64,000 nt of DNA from Halodesulfovibrio sp. (GCF_025210605.1 NZ_JAOARI010000014.1:31585-95584); one strand, 5' to 3'. Counted from the first letter of the stretch, positions 26,561 through 35,624 are shown. Notes: a model not told the origin generated them from the letters alone. Made by a program: numbers and translations.

Positions 26561-28039
26561 CTACATAGAATATTTTTTCAATTTCCGCTGCATAGTACGC
26601 ATATTCAGTCCGAGATACTTAGCTGTCTGTCCTTTGCGCCAGTGGTTCTTTTCAAGAGCTTTCAGCATAAGGTGGCGCTCCACAGCCTCCATGGCTTCTG
26701 TGAGTGTAGAATAGGCAGCAGCAGCTTCCAACGCATCATCCAAGTCCATAGAGCCTTTAGAAACCTGTGCTCCAAAATCACTCAAAATCACTTCACCAAA
26801 CGTCAGGTAACGCTCAAGAACGTTTTGCAGCTCACGAACATTTCCCGGCCAGTGGTGGGTCTCAAACGCTGCACGAAGCTTAACAGGCAAACTCGGCACA
26901 TCAGCATTCTTCCCTAAATAGCGGGACATAAATTCGGTAACCAGCAATGGCAGGTCTTCCAGACGATCACGAAGAGGCGGAACACGAATAGGTAGGACAT
27001 GGAGGCGGAAGAAGAAGTCCGAGCGCATTGTGCCGTCTTTTACCATCTGGGCAAGATCACGGTTTGTTGCGGCAACAAGTCGGAACTGAGAGCGCTGTGG
27101 CTCACTTCCCCCCACAGGGGTGTATAATTTACTTTCGAGTGCACGGAGCAACTTAACCTGTAAAGACAGATCAATTTCCCCTACCTCGTCAAGGAAGAGT
27201 GTGCCGCCATCTGCTGCGGCAAGATAGCCTTTGCGGTTGCTTGTAGCACCGGAGAAAGCGCCCTTTTTGTGCCCAAAAAATTCACTTTCCATCAAGTTAG
27301 GAGGAATAGCACCGCAGTTAACAGCAACATATGCGCCGCTCACACCGCTATGCTCATGGATAGTCTGTGCAACGAGATCCTTACCGGTTCCAGTCTCACC
27401 TAAAATGATTACGTTAGCATTACTGTTGCCTGCTTTCAAAATCAGCTTAAAAACATCGCGCATACCCTGACTTTTGCCGATGATGCTCCCAAGCCTGAAG
27501 CGGTCTTCCATGAAGCCCTGAAGGCGATGGTTTTCCTGCAACAGTTCAAATTCGCGCATTTTTTGCGCGCTGATGTCAATAATAATGCCTTCGATATAGA
27601 TAGGATTGCCTGCACTGTCGAAAACACATTCACCCTGATCTAAGACCCACTTACTGCCGTCATCATCCAGCGTGATACGGTAAAGCATCTTATAAGGACG
27701 CTTACCAAGAATCGCTTCTTCAAGTTCGCGACGCATAGACGGCAAATCTTCTGGATGTGCCATTAACTCAAGTACATTGGTGTTTTTAGCAACAAGCGCT
27801 TCCGGCGTAATGCCAAGAAGATCAATGCTGCCACGGCTAACAAATTCCAATGTATATTGATAATCTTCGCTGAGCGAACAGCGGTATGCTGTCCCCGGCA
27901 AATTGTTCAGCAAACGAGTTAATCGCCAGTGGCTTCCCAGTATATCCTCTTTTGGGGTAGCGCTGTTCAGTTCTCCCCTATCAAGCTCTACACTATCCGC
28001 AGGCTGATCGACATACTGCTCTTCGGTCTTAGTCTCCAT
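26561..28039 (-). CDS. PAS-domain sigma-54 enhancer-binding activator
   Basis: A 492-residue regulator. I use ATG 28039, preceded by GGGAGA, rather than the upstream frame at 28117, which would run through the palindromic box at 28062-28077. N-terminal part (about 35-180): PAS sensor. Central AAA+ domain (about 195-425): Walker A GETGTGKD, Walker B TLFLDEVGE, and the sigma-54 contact loop reads GAFSGA instead of GAFTGA. C-terminal helix-turn-helix: HWRKGQTAKYLGLNMRTMQRKL (Fis type). No receiver domain, so the PAS domain probably binds the signal. Its neighbours on both sides carry sigma-54 promoters with the same palindrome, so it is the likely regulator of that set and of itself. Confidence 0.93.
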   Translation of the reverse strand: METKTEEQYVDQPADSVELDRGELNSATPKEDILGSHWRLTRLLNNLPGTAYRCSLSEDYQYTLEFVSRGSIDLLGITPEALVAKNTNVLELMAHPEDLPSMRRELEEAILGKRPYKMLYRITLDDDGSKWVLDQGECVFDSAGNPIYIEGIIIDISAQKMREFELLQENHRLQGFMEDRFRLGSIIGKSQGMRDVFKLILKAGNSNANVIILGETGTGKDLVAQTIHEHSGVSGAYVAVNCGAIPPNLMESEFFGHKKGAFSGATSNRKGYLAAADGGTLFLDEVGEIDLSLQVKLLRALESKLYTPVGGSEPQRSQFRLVAATNRDLAQMVKDGTMRSDFFFRLHVLPIRVPPLRDRLEDLPLLVTEFMSRYLGKNADVPSLPVKLRAAFETHHWPGNVRELQNVLERYLTFGEVILSDFGAQVSKGSMDLDDALEAAAAYSTLTEAMEAVERHLMLKALEKNHWRKGQTAKYLGLNMRTMQRKLKKYSM

Positions 28040-28061
28040 AGTGTCTCTCCCAAACGCAAGT

Positions 28062-28077
28062 GCGACACTGTCGTCGC
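28062..28077. promoter_or_regulatory. GCGACA-N4-CGTCGC box at the activator's own start
   Basis: GCGACACTGTCGTCGC has one mismatch and ends 23 nt before the activator's start codon. Such a promoter-proximal position suits autorepression. Confidence 0.65.
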
Positions 28078-28269
28078 TTCTGGCAGGACAGATACGTCGC
28101 TTTTTCAAAAAGAACAAGTGCTTTTTTTCACATTACTCTTATTCTAAAAATCATTCATGCAGAACACGAATGATTTTAATGCAATAGCAACACATATCGC
28201 CAATTCTATTAGTCAAAATAGAATGTATATTCAGGGTATAAGAGTTTGTAGGCTTTCAAATAAGGAATC

Positions 28270-28309
28270 ATACCCCATGGTTTTAACAAAGTTACAATCC
28301 ATGGGGTAT
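28270..28309 (-). terminator. Hairpin after the phosphatase-companion operon
   Basis: ATACCCCATGG (28270-28280) pairs perfectly with CCATGGGGTAT (28299-28309), 18-nt loop, no T-run. It lies 24 nt beyond the stop at 28333. Confidence 0.55.
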
Positions 28310-28332
28310 GGTACTACTTTCCTAATTTAGGA

Positions 28333-28914
28333 TTATGCACAATCGTGCTTATCCCAAGGCTCGCGGCTGTCACGCTGCATTGCAACTTCCATACGTGCAA
28401 TTGCGTCTTTGAGTTTGCCGATTTCTTTAGCTTTCATGTTAGGATCTTTAAGAGCCTGGTACAAAACGCCACCGATGCAATCAGCAGGAACTGGGAGGTC
28501 TGCTACGTAGCAGAAAGTTGCAACGAGGTCGCATACACAAGCAGCACGATCGATTGCGCCAGCTTTTTTGTTGATGCCAAGACCACCGAGGAACAGACCT
28601 TTGTCGGTTGCGATTGCAACGAGTGTGCGACGGTCAGCAGCTTCAGAAACGTGAGCCATTGCAGCTTCGAGAGCATCAGCATCAGCGTTGCCGAGTTCTA
28701 CAACAACAAGAGCAGCACCGTCTTCGAGAGCTTTTGCAACGCCGTCAGCAGCAGCGTTTACAGCACCTTCGATTTTTGCAACTTCAGCAAGAACATTTTC
28801 ATTTTTGAAAGAAGCGAGGGAACAAGCTTTTTTCATGAATTTTTCGAGTGCAGCACCTTTGCCAGCTACGTCTGCTTCACCGCAAGCGAGAAGAACTACT
28901 TTTTTTTCAGCCAT
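28333..28914 (-). CDS. Small companion protein resembling the C-terminus of alkaline-phosphatase-family enzymes
   Basis: The 193-residue, Ala- and Glu-rich cytoplasmic protein has no signal peptide. Residues about 132-165 (CDLVATFCYVADLPVPADC then GGVLYQALKD) closely mirror the extreme C-terminus of the phosphatase-family protein encoded just upstream (VDVVPTFCHATGNPVPADT then GAVIYQIF). The preceding ATDKGLFLGGLGINKKAGAID also recalls the last strand of that fold. It lacks the nucleophile and most metal ligands, so it is probably a degenerate subunit or regulator. GGAGA precedes the start. It is cotranscribed with the gene at 29016-30905. Confidence 0.7.
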   Translation of the reverse strand: MAEKKVVLLACGEADVAGKGAALEKFMKKACSLASFKNENVLAEVAKIEGAVNAAADGVAKALEDGAALVVVELGNADADALEAAMAHVSEAADRRTLVAIATDKGLFLGGLGINKKAGAIDRAACVCDLVATFCYVADLPVPADCIGGVLYQALKDPNMKAKEIGKLKDAIARMEVAMQRDSREPWDKHDCA

Positions 28915-29015
28915 TGTCTGTGTCTCCTGAATTTTCCAGAAATATTATTATATGAACAAGGTCTTGCAGCTGTTGCCAACGCAAGACCTTGTTAATTGTT
29001 CGATTTAGCTAGGTA

Positions 29016-30905
29016 TTAGTTGTTGTGCTTTTCGAAGATCTGGTAGATTACCGCACCTTCGGTATCTGCTGGAACAGGGTTGCCTGTTGCGTGGCAGAAG
29101 GTAGGAACAACGTCAACCAACCAACGAGGACGTTCGTATACGAAGCCTTTTTTCACGCCAGGACCTTTCCAGAGCATGATGTTTTTGAGGGAACCACATC
29201 CGGATTCACCAGTAGGGAAGCCGTAACCGTGTTCAGCCATGTACTCAGGCTTGAGAACGTAAACAACGTCACCAGCCTGCTCGCCACCCATACCGAATAC
29301 TTTAGCGTCTTCTTTAGGGATAGCACACATAACTGGGCGTTCGCCGGTTTCAGGGTGTTTGTAATCGTAAAGTGCATCGATGATCTGGTTACGAACTTTT
29401 TCGTAATCTTCATCCTCTACGATACCACCTGGGTATTTGGACTTCAGGTTAACGTAAACGAACATGTAACGCTGAGGAACAGCCAAAGATTTCTCAGGGA
29501 TGAGGTCGTAGTTGAAACCTTCGGACTCGTCAAAGAATGCACTTGCATCGTCGTTAGAACGAGCTTCGTATGCACAAAGACCAGCCTGTTTGAGTGCTTC
29601 CGCAGTGTTGAGGATAGGACCCATTGGAGTTGCACCGTGGTCGGAGATGAGACATGTGAGAGCATCTTCAGGCATGTGATCCATCATGATACCGAGGAAT
29701 TTGTCCTCGATCTGGTAGATAACACGTTCCATGTCGTATGCTTTCTTTTTCTCTTCTTCGTTGCCGTCTTCCATTTTGTCGAGGTAACCATGGTAGAACC
29801 AGTCAACAAGGTGGGAGTGCATGTAGAGAAGATCCCAATCAGGATGATCTTTCATGAGAGTTGTAAGAACTTCTGTGAGCCACTCGGAGTGGAACTGAGC
29901 AAGTTCGAGAACAGTTTCATCATCGATGATACCGTTAGCGAGAGCAACGAAGCCCATGTCGTTACCAAGAATGTTTTTGGTAAAGTCAACATTTTTCAGT
30001 GCATCGTCAGGAGCGCAGAAGCCGTGAGTGCCGTTGATGCCGGAAATGTAGAGTTTGAAATCTTCAGCGTCGTCAGAAAGTTCCATCAGTTTACAACGGA
30101 AGTAACCTTTCTCGATGCGACCGTCAGCAGCCATTGGGAAGTCGCCTTCAATAACGTCAGACCAGTCACGAAGTTTGATGGTGAAGAACGCTTTAGAGAA
30201 GTCTTTTTCAGGACAAAGAGCAAATACATCGTATCCGTCGTCGTCAGATTCCCATGTGAGACCGTACCATGTCTGTGGAGCAAGCTTTTCCATTGCATGT
30301 GCAAATTCCATAGGAATTACAATTTCTAATGGATCAGCATCTTCGATTTCTTCAGGAAGGTTTTTCCAGCCTTCAGCATCTTCAAAGCTAGCCTGTACAC
30401 CGATTGGGTAGTAATCAGTAGAAACACAGGATTCAGCACAAAGGTGTTCTTTGTGCTCGTAGCCTTCGATCTGCCAACGGGATTCAGCAGCGGAAAGACC
30501 TTCGCCCTGAACCATTACACCGTTTTCGAGTTTGGAAGGCCAAGAAGTAGGGTAGTTAACTACCAGACATTTCTTGCCAGCTTTATCCCAAGCATCCCAA
30601 ATAGTCTCAGCTTTGAGCATTTTAGAGCCAAATGCCTGTACACACTTGGAGAAGTGGAGGGATTCACCTTCGTTGTAGTAGTAGTAATCTTCTACACCGT
30701 GAGTACGAGGGTAAGCACCTGTACAAATGGAAGCCCAAGATGGAGGAGTAACTGTAGGCATGTTGTAGCCTTCAGTCATGTAAGAGCCTTCTGCCTTAAA
30801 TTTCTTAAAGTTAGGCAGAGCGCCTTCTTCCATCAAAGCTTCAAGGCGCTTAGGAATAGCGCAGTCAAAACCGAGAAGTGCAATTCTTTTGGCTTCTGAA
30901 GTCAT
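29016..30905 (-). CDS. Alkaline-phosphatase-superfamily phosphodiesterase/nucleotide pyrophosphatase-like enzyme
   Basis: A 629-residue cytoplasmic protein. Metal and catalytic residues typical of type I phosphodiesterases are visible: D in LLGFDCAIP (about 14), nucleophile threonine in MPTVTPPSWASICTG (about 50-64), the SHLVDWFYHG pair (about 354-363), and SDHGATPMG (about 420-428). No signal peptide, so it acts on an internal phosphoester, phosphonate or sulfate ester; the substrate is not evident. The start has AAGGAAAA upstream. A sigma-54 promoter (31262-31278) and two boxes lie upstream, placing it in the regulon of the nearby PAS activator, together with the BCCT transporter and osmC genes. 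Confidence 0.85.
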   Translation of the reverse strand: MTSEAKRIALLGFDCAIPKRLEALMEEGALPNFKKFKAEGSYMTEGYNMPTVTPPSWASICTGAYPRTHGVEDYYYYNEGESLHFSKCVQAFGSKMLKAETIWDAWDKAGKKCLVVNYPTSWPSKLENGVMVQGEGLSAAESRWQIEGYEHKEHLCAESCVSTDYYPIGVQASFEDAEGWKNLPEEIEDADPLEIVIPMEFAHAMEKLAPQTWYGLTWESDDDGYDVFALCPEKDFSKAFFTIKLRDWSDVIEGDFPMAADGRIEKGYFRCKLMELSDDAEDFKLYISGINGTHGFCAPDDALKNVDFTKNILGNDMGFVALANGIIDDETVLELAQFHSEWLTEVLTTLMKDHPDWDLLYMHSHLVDWFYHGYLDKMEDGNEEEKKKAYDMERVIYQIEDKFLGIMMDHMPEDALTCLISDHGATPMGPILNTAEALKQAGLCAYEARSNDDASAFFDESEGFNYDLIPEKSLAVPQRYMFVYVNLKSKYPGGIVEDEDYEKVRNQIIDALYDYKHPETGERPVMCAIPKEDAKVFGMGGEQAGDVVYVLKPEYMAEHGYGFPTGESGCGSLKNIMLWKGPGVKKGFVYERPRWLVDVVPTFCHATGNPVPADTEGAVIYQIFEKHNN

Positions 30906-31261
30906 TTAATTTTTTCCTTTTTATCAACACGTTATAATGCAAACTCTTCATAAAAAAGCTGTAATCGCAACGACCTGCCCGAAAGGGGAACTTTTTTACG
31001 AAAAGCAGTAGATGGTCTTGTTCAAATCAGCGGTATAGCAACAAGCCAATATACTATTATAATATGCCAGTTACCCACACAGCTACTGCGAGTATCATGG
31101 GCGCAAGCATAAATACTCTTGCAAGTTCGTGTACTCTGACCGGTTCAAATTGAATATGGGAGTCAGACTTATTGTTAATGCTCCTCTCATCAGTAGTTCA
31201 GGGCAAACTAGTCTGATTTGGAGTAAAAACGGATACACGAATGCGTTTATAAAACCCCTAT

Positions 31262-31278
31262 GAGCAATTTGTAGACCA
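31262..31278 (-). promoter_or_regulatory. Sigma-54 promoter of the phosphatase-family operon
   Basis: On the minus strand TGGTCTACAAATTGCTC has TGG, TTGC and GG-N10-GC spacing. It lies 145-180 nt downstream of the two boxes at 31423-31458 and about 350 nt before the start codon. A weaker alternative with GG-N10-GC spacing exists at about 30966-30981. Confidence 0.65.
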
Positions 31279-31422
31279 AACTGAACAAAATGCTGAAATT
31301 CCCTATTCCCCTTGTGAAAAAAGAAGCAACGTACTCCAGACAGCCGAATCTAACACATGACACTCCTGTCGCCCTGCTGGCATAAATAGAAAATAGTCAG
31401 TATTATCAGTGCAAAAAATAAA

Positions 31423-31438
31423 GCGACACCCTTGTCGC
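31423..31438. promoter_or_regulatory. GCGACA-N4-TGTCGC palindrome (perfect)
   Basis: GCGACACCCTTGTCGC, upstream of the phosphatase-family operon, about 145 nt from its -24 element. Confidence 0.7.
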
Positions 31439-31444
31439 TCCTGC

Positions 31445-31458
31445 GTGACAATTGTCGC
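31445..31458. promoter_or_regulatory. Variant box with 2-nt spacer
   Basis: GTGACAATTGTCGC contains the same half-sites, but with two rather than four central bases (GACA-AT-TGTC). It is paired with the perfect site seven bases away. Confidence 0.45.
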
Positions 31459-32179
31459 GCCATTAGAACTAGTTCAATTATCGCCTTCAAAACACTTCGT
31501 GATAAAAAGCTCAATCGACATCTTTTCCAGACAAAAAGTCTTTATTCTCAAAGAATTTTCCACAAAAAACACATTATTTTCAAACAATTAACCTCAAAGA
31601 TAATTTTTCACGAAAAAAACGAGTCGTGCACAAATATTCATCCCCCCACACAAGTAAACATCCATCAAGCATCACAGTACAATCCTCCACGGACTGCCCA
31701 CCGACTTTCTTAAAAAATTACAATAGAAAACCAATCAAGTAGACACTCCAAAAACACTGCACCAGCAGCCAGCATGCCCTTCCTTCAAAGAAACAGCATA
31801 AATAAACTACGAACTCCGCCTTGAAGCTCATGGGATTTGAAAAAGAAAAAGAGAGAAAAAAGACAGGAGGTCATGAAGAGAAGGTACTAATACTATACTG
31901 CGACAATCCAGACCTGTTCTGAAAAGGTACAAGCGAATAACTCACTCAACCATCAGATATCTTGAAGAGTAGCCATCGAATATTACCTGCTATTGCTGAT
32001 CTTCACACGCGCACTGTTTTTACAAAATACTATTGAGGCATAGCTCCTTTAAAAAACTATGGAGCAACTGCTATCAGCGCCTCAGCCGTTACAACTAGCT
32101 GTAACTTTCCAAAATATTTGATGAAAAAAAACATTATCTAACGGCTAACAGCTTGACAACCCGATCGTTATCTGATCTT

Positions 32180-32194
32180 TGATAATGAGTTTCA
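32180..32194 (+). promoter_or_regulatory. Fur-like box upstream of the TonB-system operon
   Basis: TGATAATGAGTTTCA matches TGATAATnATTATCA at 12 of 14 positions, with a perfect left half. It is about 155 nt upstream of the first gene. Confidence 0.6.
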
Positions 32195-32350
32195 TTTGCA
32201 AGCAACTGATATTCTTTAAACATAACTACCTCAAATACAAGAAATATCCTTATCGCTACCAAATGATTCATAAGTAGCAGCACAAATTATACCCATCAGA
32301 CAATCTCGCCCAAAATCATAACCAGAACAGAAGTTATGCGGAGCCTTACT

Positions 32351-33169
32351 ATGAAAAATCTTTCGTATTTCTCATTCATTGTAACCCTATGCCTGTTGCT
32401 TACGCCAAGAACACTATTAGCTTCAACCTCCACTGCTCAATCAATTGTGACCGATACCATTACCTCCGAGCAGAGGGCGCAAAAAAAAATAAGCGCTTGG
32501 CAGCAAAAGAAGCCTGCAATCATTGCAGAAATTCAACACAAACAATTGGAGCTGGACTGGCTCACCCATCAAAAAAATAAATATACCGCGTACGTTGCAA
32601 CTATTGAAGATAACATTGCAGAGATGGAGCGACAAAACCAAGAGCTGGATACTATCGCTAACGCAGTATCGCCGTTGCTTCAATCGACACTGGATCACAT
32701 TACTGCTTTTATCGATGAAGACATCCCTTTTCTTTCACAGGAAAGACAACAGCGTATTGCCTCAATAAAAAAAGTTTTAGCAGATCCACACGCCCCTCAA
32801 GCTGAACAACTCCGAAGGATGCTGGAAGTTTTAGAAATTGAAACAGCATATGGATCTGGAATTGAGCTGGAAGATGAAGAAGTCCTGCTAGGTGACAGCA
32901 AAATCCACACAACAACTCTCCGCGCTGGTAGACTGGGCTACTACTGCATTTCTCCAGACAAGGAAAAAGTTGGAATCTGGTCATCAGAACAGCAAAAATT
33001 TATTCCTATTGAAGGCGAAGCCGCTACTGCTGTTTTACAGCTACAACACATCGCCCATCGCAAACAGATCATTGAAGTCACACCATTACCACTAACAATC
33101 GCTGTTCAATCTAAACAAACAGACCCTACTGCTCTGGCAGTAAACACCACAGAGCAGGAGGAAAACTAA
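32351..33169 (+). CDS. DUF3450-like periplasmic coiled-coil protein of a TonB system
   Basis: A 272-residue protein. ATG 32351 is chosen because CGGAGC lies about 8 nt upstream; the in-frame ATG at 32336 would start before this site. An N-terminal signal peptide (about 1-25, ending near LLAS) is followed by a long charged coiled coil (about 30-110) and a mixed C-terminal domain with TTLRAGRLGYYCISPDKEKVGIW, the conserved part of DUF3450 proteins. Such proteins head TonB2-type operons (DUF3450, TtpC, ExbB, ExbD, TonB, TPR), exactly the order seen here. The role is probably to support the motor in the periplasm. The next gene starts one base after its stop codon. Confidence 0.85.
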   Translation: MKNLSYFSFIVTLCLLLTPRTLLASTSTAQSIVTDTITSEQRAQKKISAWQQKKPAIIAEIQHKQLELDWLTHQKNKYTAYVATIEDNIAEMERQNQELDTIANAVSPLLQSTLDHITAFIDEDIPFLSQERQQRIASIKKVLADPHAPQAEQLRRMLEVLEIETAYGSGIELEDEEVLLGDSKIHTTTLRAGRLGYYCISPDKEKVGIWSSEQQKFIPIEGEAATAVLQLQHIAHRKQIIEVTPLPLTIAVQSKQTDPTALAVNTTEQEEN

Positions 33170-33170
33170 T

Positions 33171-34580
33171 ATGCGTTTATTCATCTCTTCTGTAGCAGCC
33201 ATTATGTTGCTTTTTTCTTCTGCCCTAGCGTCTAACGCTGCAACGCCTTCTGAAACAAAATCAGATCAATGGGAAACGACCATTGCTACGCTCAGCAAAT
33301 TAAAAAAAGATCATGCAAAAAGTGTAGCTTCTACCTTGCAACTTACGCAAAAAAACAAACAGGAGCTTACAGCCGAATTAACGAGTGTGAAACAAAAAGC
33401 TGTAAAAACAGATTCAGAAGTCCAACAGCTGATTTCGCAGTATGAAATGCTGCTAAAAAAAGAAGCAGCGTTAAAACAGAAACTTCAAAATAGACGTGAA
33501 GAAATCAAAACATTCGAAGGCACAGTGCGTACTGCTGCAAAGCTCATGCAGGACAGAGCCTCCACCAGCTTCCTGACCCAGCAACATCCAGAACGTTTGC
33601 AGGCATTCAAAACATTGCTGGCTTCGGGAAGAATGCCCGGATTAAGCGATCTTCAACACTTGATAGACATGTATTTCAAAGAGCTGCGCGCCACCGGAAC
33701 ACTTGCCCGATACGAAAGCTCAATTATCGCCCCAGACGGCAAAAAAATTACTGCTGAAATTTTCCGTACTGGTACTTCTTCAGCATTTTACCGAACTCCT
33801 TCCGATACATACGGCTTTCTGGAAGTTACCGGAAACGGAACAGAGGTGAAAAGCGTTGAAGCCCTGTCCTCCGAACTTACCTCAACAGTCGTTGATGCAT
33901 TCGCAGGCAACCAGATTGTTCCACTCGATTTCAGCCACGGCGCAGCTTTTGTACGCCTTGTTGCCGACAGTGACATCTGGACAAAAATCAAAGATGGCGG
34001 GGTGCTCGTTTGGCCCATTCTCGGCATTGGAGTAATCGCACTGCTCTTGGCTCTTGAACGTTTTATAAATCTGGGGCGGATGAAGCGTACCTCTCCTGAA
34101 GAGCTTACTGAAATAATGGAGCTGGCAGAAAACAAAGACTGGACATCCTGCTATAAAAAACTTTCCAACAAAAACACACCTACCAAACGTGTTCTCTGGG
34201 CAACGTTGAAAAAATCTTCCGGCAGCCCCGCAGCTCTTGAAAAAGGTATGCAAGAAGCATTGATTTTTGAGCTCGGAAAGATGGAACGCTTCCTTCCTAC
34301 CATGCAAACCCTTGCAGCAGTTGCTCCGCTTCTTGGACTGCTGGGTACTGTTACAGGTATGATTAATACATTCCAAGTCATTACATTGTTTGGCACGGGT
34401 GACCCACATATGCTTTCCGGCGGTATTTCCGAAGCACTGGTGACAACTCAGCTGGGACTTGCCGTAGCTATCCCAATTATGATGCTGCATCATGTGCTAA
34501 ACAGCCGTGTAGACAGCCTCGCAAATGATATGGAGGAAAAGGGAACAGCCTTAATTGCCACAATTCTTAACGGGAGGTAA
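33171..34580 (+). CDS. TtpC-like MotA/TolQ/ExbB family proton channel with long periplasmic domain
   Basis: A 469-residue protein with a signal peptide (about 1-22), a periplasmic coiled-coil region (about 35-130) and a beta-rich part (to about 265), then the three-helix ExbB/TolQ core (about 275-455). The core contains LPTMQTLAAVAPLLGLLGTVTGMINTF, the conserved proton-channel helix region. The extra periplasmic domain distinguishes TtpC-type proteins from ordinary ExbB. In Vibrio, TtpC works with ExbB2-ExbD2-TonB2 in siderophore uptake. Here it begins one base after the DUF3450 stop and ends two bases before exbB, so it is the second gene of one operon. Confidence 0.92.
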   Translation: MRLFISSVAAIMLLFSSALASNAATPSETKSDQWETTIATLSKLKKDHAKSVASTLQLTQKNKQELTAELTSVKQKAVKTDSEVQQLISQYEMLLKKEAALKQKLQNRREEIKTFEGTVRTAAKLMQDRASTSFLTQQHPERLQAFKTLLASGRMPGLSDLQHLIDMYFKELRATGTLARYESSIIAPDGKKITAEIFRTGTSSAFYRTPSDTYGFLEVTGNGTEVKSVEALSSELTSTVVDAFAGNQIVPLDFSHGAAFVRLVADSDIWTKIKDGGVLVWPILGIGVIALLLALERFINLGRMKRTSPEELTEIMELAENKDWTSCYKKLSNKNTPTKRVLWATLKKSSGSPAALEKGMQEALIFELGKMERFLPTMQTLAAVAPLLGLLGTVTGMINTFQVITLFGTGDPHMLSGGISEALVTTQLGLAVAIPIMMLHHVLNSRVDSLANDMEEKGTALIATILNGR

Positions 34581-34582
34581 CA

Positions 34583-35221
34583 ATGACACTTTTACCTCAA
34601 CTGACTGAGCAGCTCCATGCTGGTGGCACGGTTCTTATCCCGATTATCATCACCGGATTCGTTATGTGGTGGCTTATCATCAACAAGTTTTTCATCTTGA
34701 TTCAGTTCAAAAAGAACGAGCGAAGTGCGTCGGAGCTTCAGACAAATCCACCACCAGCATGGCACTGGCAAAGCACACTCGCCGCCACCTACAAAAAATT
34801 ACGCAGTCAGAATGACGAAACCAACAATGCTATTATGGCAACCATTGGTAACTCCTGTTGCGAAAACATGGCAAAAGGGCTGTCCACTATTGCCCTGCTT
34901 GTCACAGCAGCTCCGCTCATGGGCTTATTAGGCACTGTTACCGGCATGATAACAACGTTCACTACAATTGCAGAATTTGGAACGGGCAACGCCAGAGGAC
35001 TGGCTGAAGGCATCTCCCAAGCTCTTATCACGACACAGGGGGGCTTGCTCGTAGCTATTCCCGGGTACGTAGCAATGGATTTTCTGCAACGCAGAGTCAA
35101 CCGACTGCGCCAGCGTATTAACGCGTATCTTACCTACATCGACGCTGAGTTATTATCTGAACCGGAAGTAAATACAGCGCAACGGACGACAGCAGCCCAT
35201 AGGAGTTCCACTCATGTCTAG
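34583..35221 (+). CDS. exbB: ExbB-family proton channel protein
   Basis: A 212-residue inner-membrane protein with three transmembrane helices. The region LLVTAAPLMGLLGTVTGMITTF followed by ALITTQGGLLVAIPGYVAMDF is the conserved ExbB/TolQ channel core. It uses the proton gradient with ExbD to energise TonB. GGGAGG precedes the start, and it overlaps exbD by 8 nt. It is the second, shorter ExbB paralogue in the operon, as expected for TonB2-type systems. Confidence 0.93.
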   Translation: MTLLPQLTEQLHAGGTVLIPIIITGFVMWWLIINKFFILIQFKKNERSASELQTNPPPAWHWQSTLAATYKKLRSQNDETNNAIMATIGNSCCENMAKGLSTIALLVTAAPLMGLLGTVTGMITTFTTIAEFGTGNARGLAEGISQALITTQGGLLVAIPGYVAMDFLQRRVNRLRQRINAYLTYIDAELLSEPEVNTAQRTTAAHRSSTHV

Positions 35222-35624
35222 CATACGTTCTCGGCGAGCACGTCGCCAGCAAAGTGAATTAAACATGACACCATTAATCGATATGGTATTCATTCTTCTT
35301 ATTTTTTTTATTGTAACAACAAGTTTTGTTAAAGAGGCAGGAGTTGAAATAAACCGTCCTGTCGCAAATACGGCGGTTACAAATGAAAGTACCAGCCTGA
35401 TTATTGGCATTACTGAAAGTAACGAAATCTGGATTGAAGGAAAAATCTATGACGTACGTTCCATTCGTGGGTATATGAACCGTTTTCTTGCAGAAACGCC
35501 TGAAGGTTCAGTCGTAATTGCAGCGGACCAAGAATGCAAAAGCGGTCTTCTTATCAAAGTGCTGGATGCATGCAGAGAAGCCGGGACTACAAATCTGAGC
35601 GTTGCTGCCAGGATTCCATCATGA
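35214..35624 (+). CDS. exbD: ExbD-family protein
   Basis: A 136-residue protein with a basic cytoplasmic N-terminus, one transmembrane helix carrying the essential aspartate (NMTPLIDMVFILLIFFIV, about 17-34) and a periplasmic domain. It completes the proton-driven motor with ExbB. AGGAG precedes the start inside the exbB 3' end; its stop overlaps the tonB start in an ATGA arrangement. Confidence 0.94.
   Translation: MSSIRSRRARRQQSELNMTPLIDMVFILLIFFIVTTSFVKEAGVEINRPVANTAVTNESTSLIIGITESNEIWIEGKIYDVRSIRGYMNRFLAETPEGSVVIAADQECKSGLLIKVLDACREAGTTNLSVAARIPS

Larger units (their letters stand above)
30906..32350. other. Long divergent intergenic region
   Basis: There is no supported ORF in about 1.4 kb. 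On the left it holds a sigma-54 promoter and two palindromic boxes for the leftward phosphatase operon. On the right it holds a Fur-like box for the rightward TonB operon. It separates the sigma-54 regulon from the iron/TOMM region. Between 31460 and 32150 I see nothing but AT-rich sequence. Confidence 0.6.

Noticed and set aside
29025..30329. Long plus-strand open frame (434 codons) opposite the phosphatase-family gene
   Set aside because: It is antisense to a well-supported enzyme gene, has no family motifs and has a Phe/Val/Cys-rich composition typical of mirror frames.
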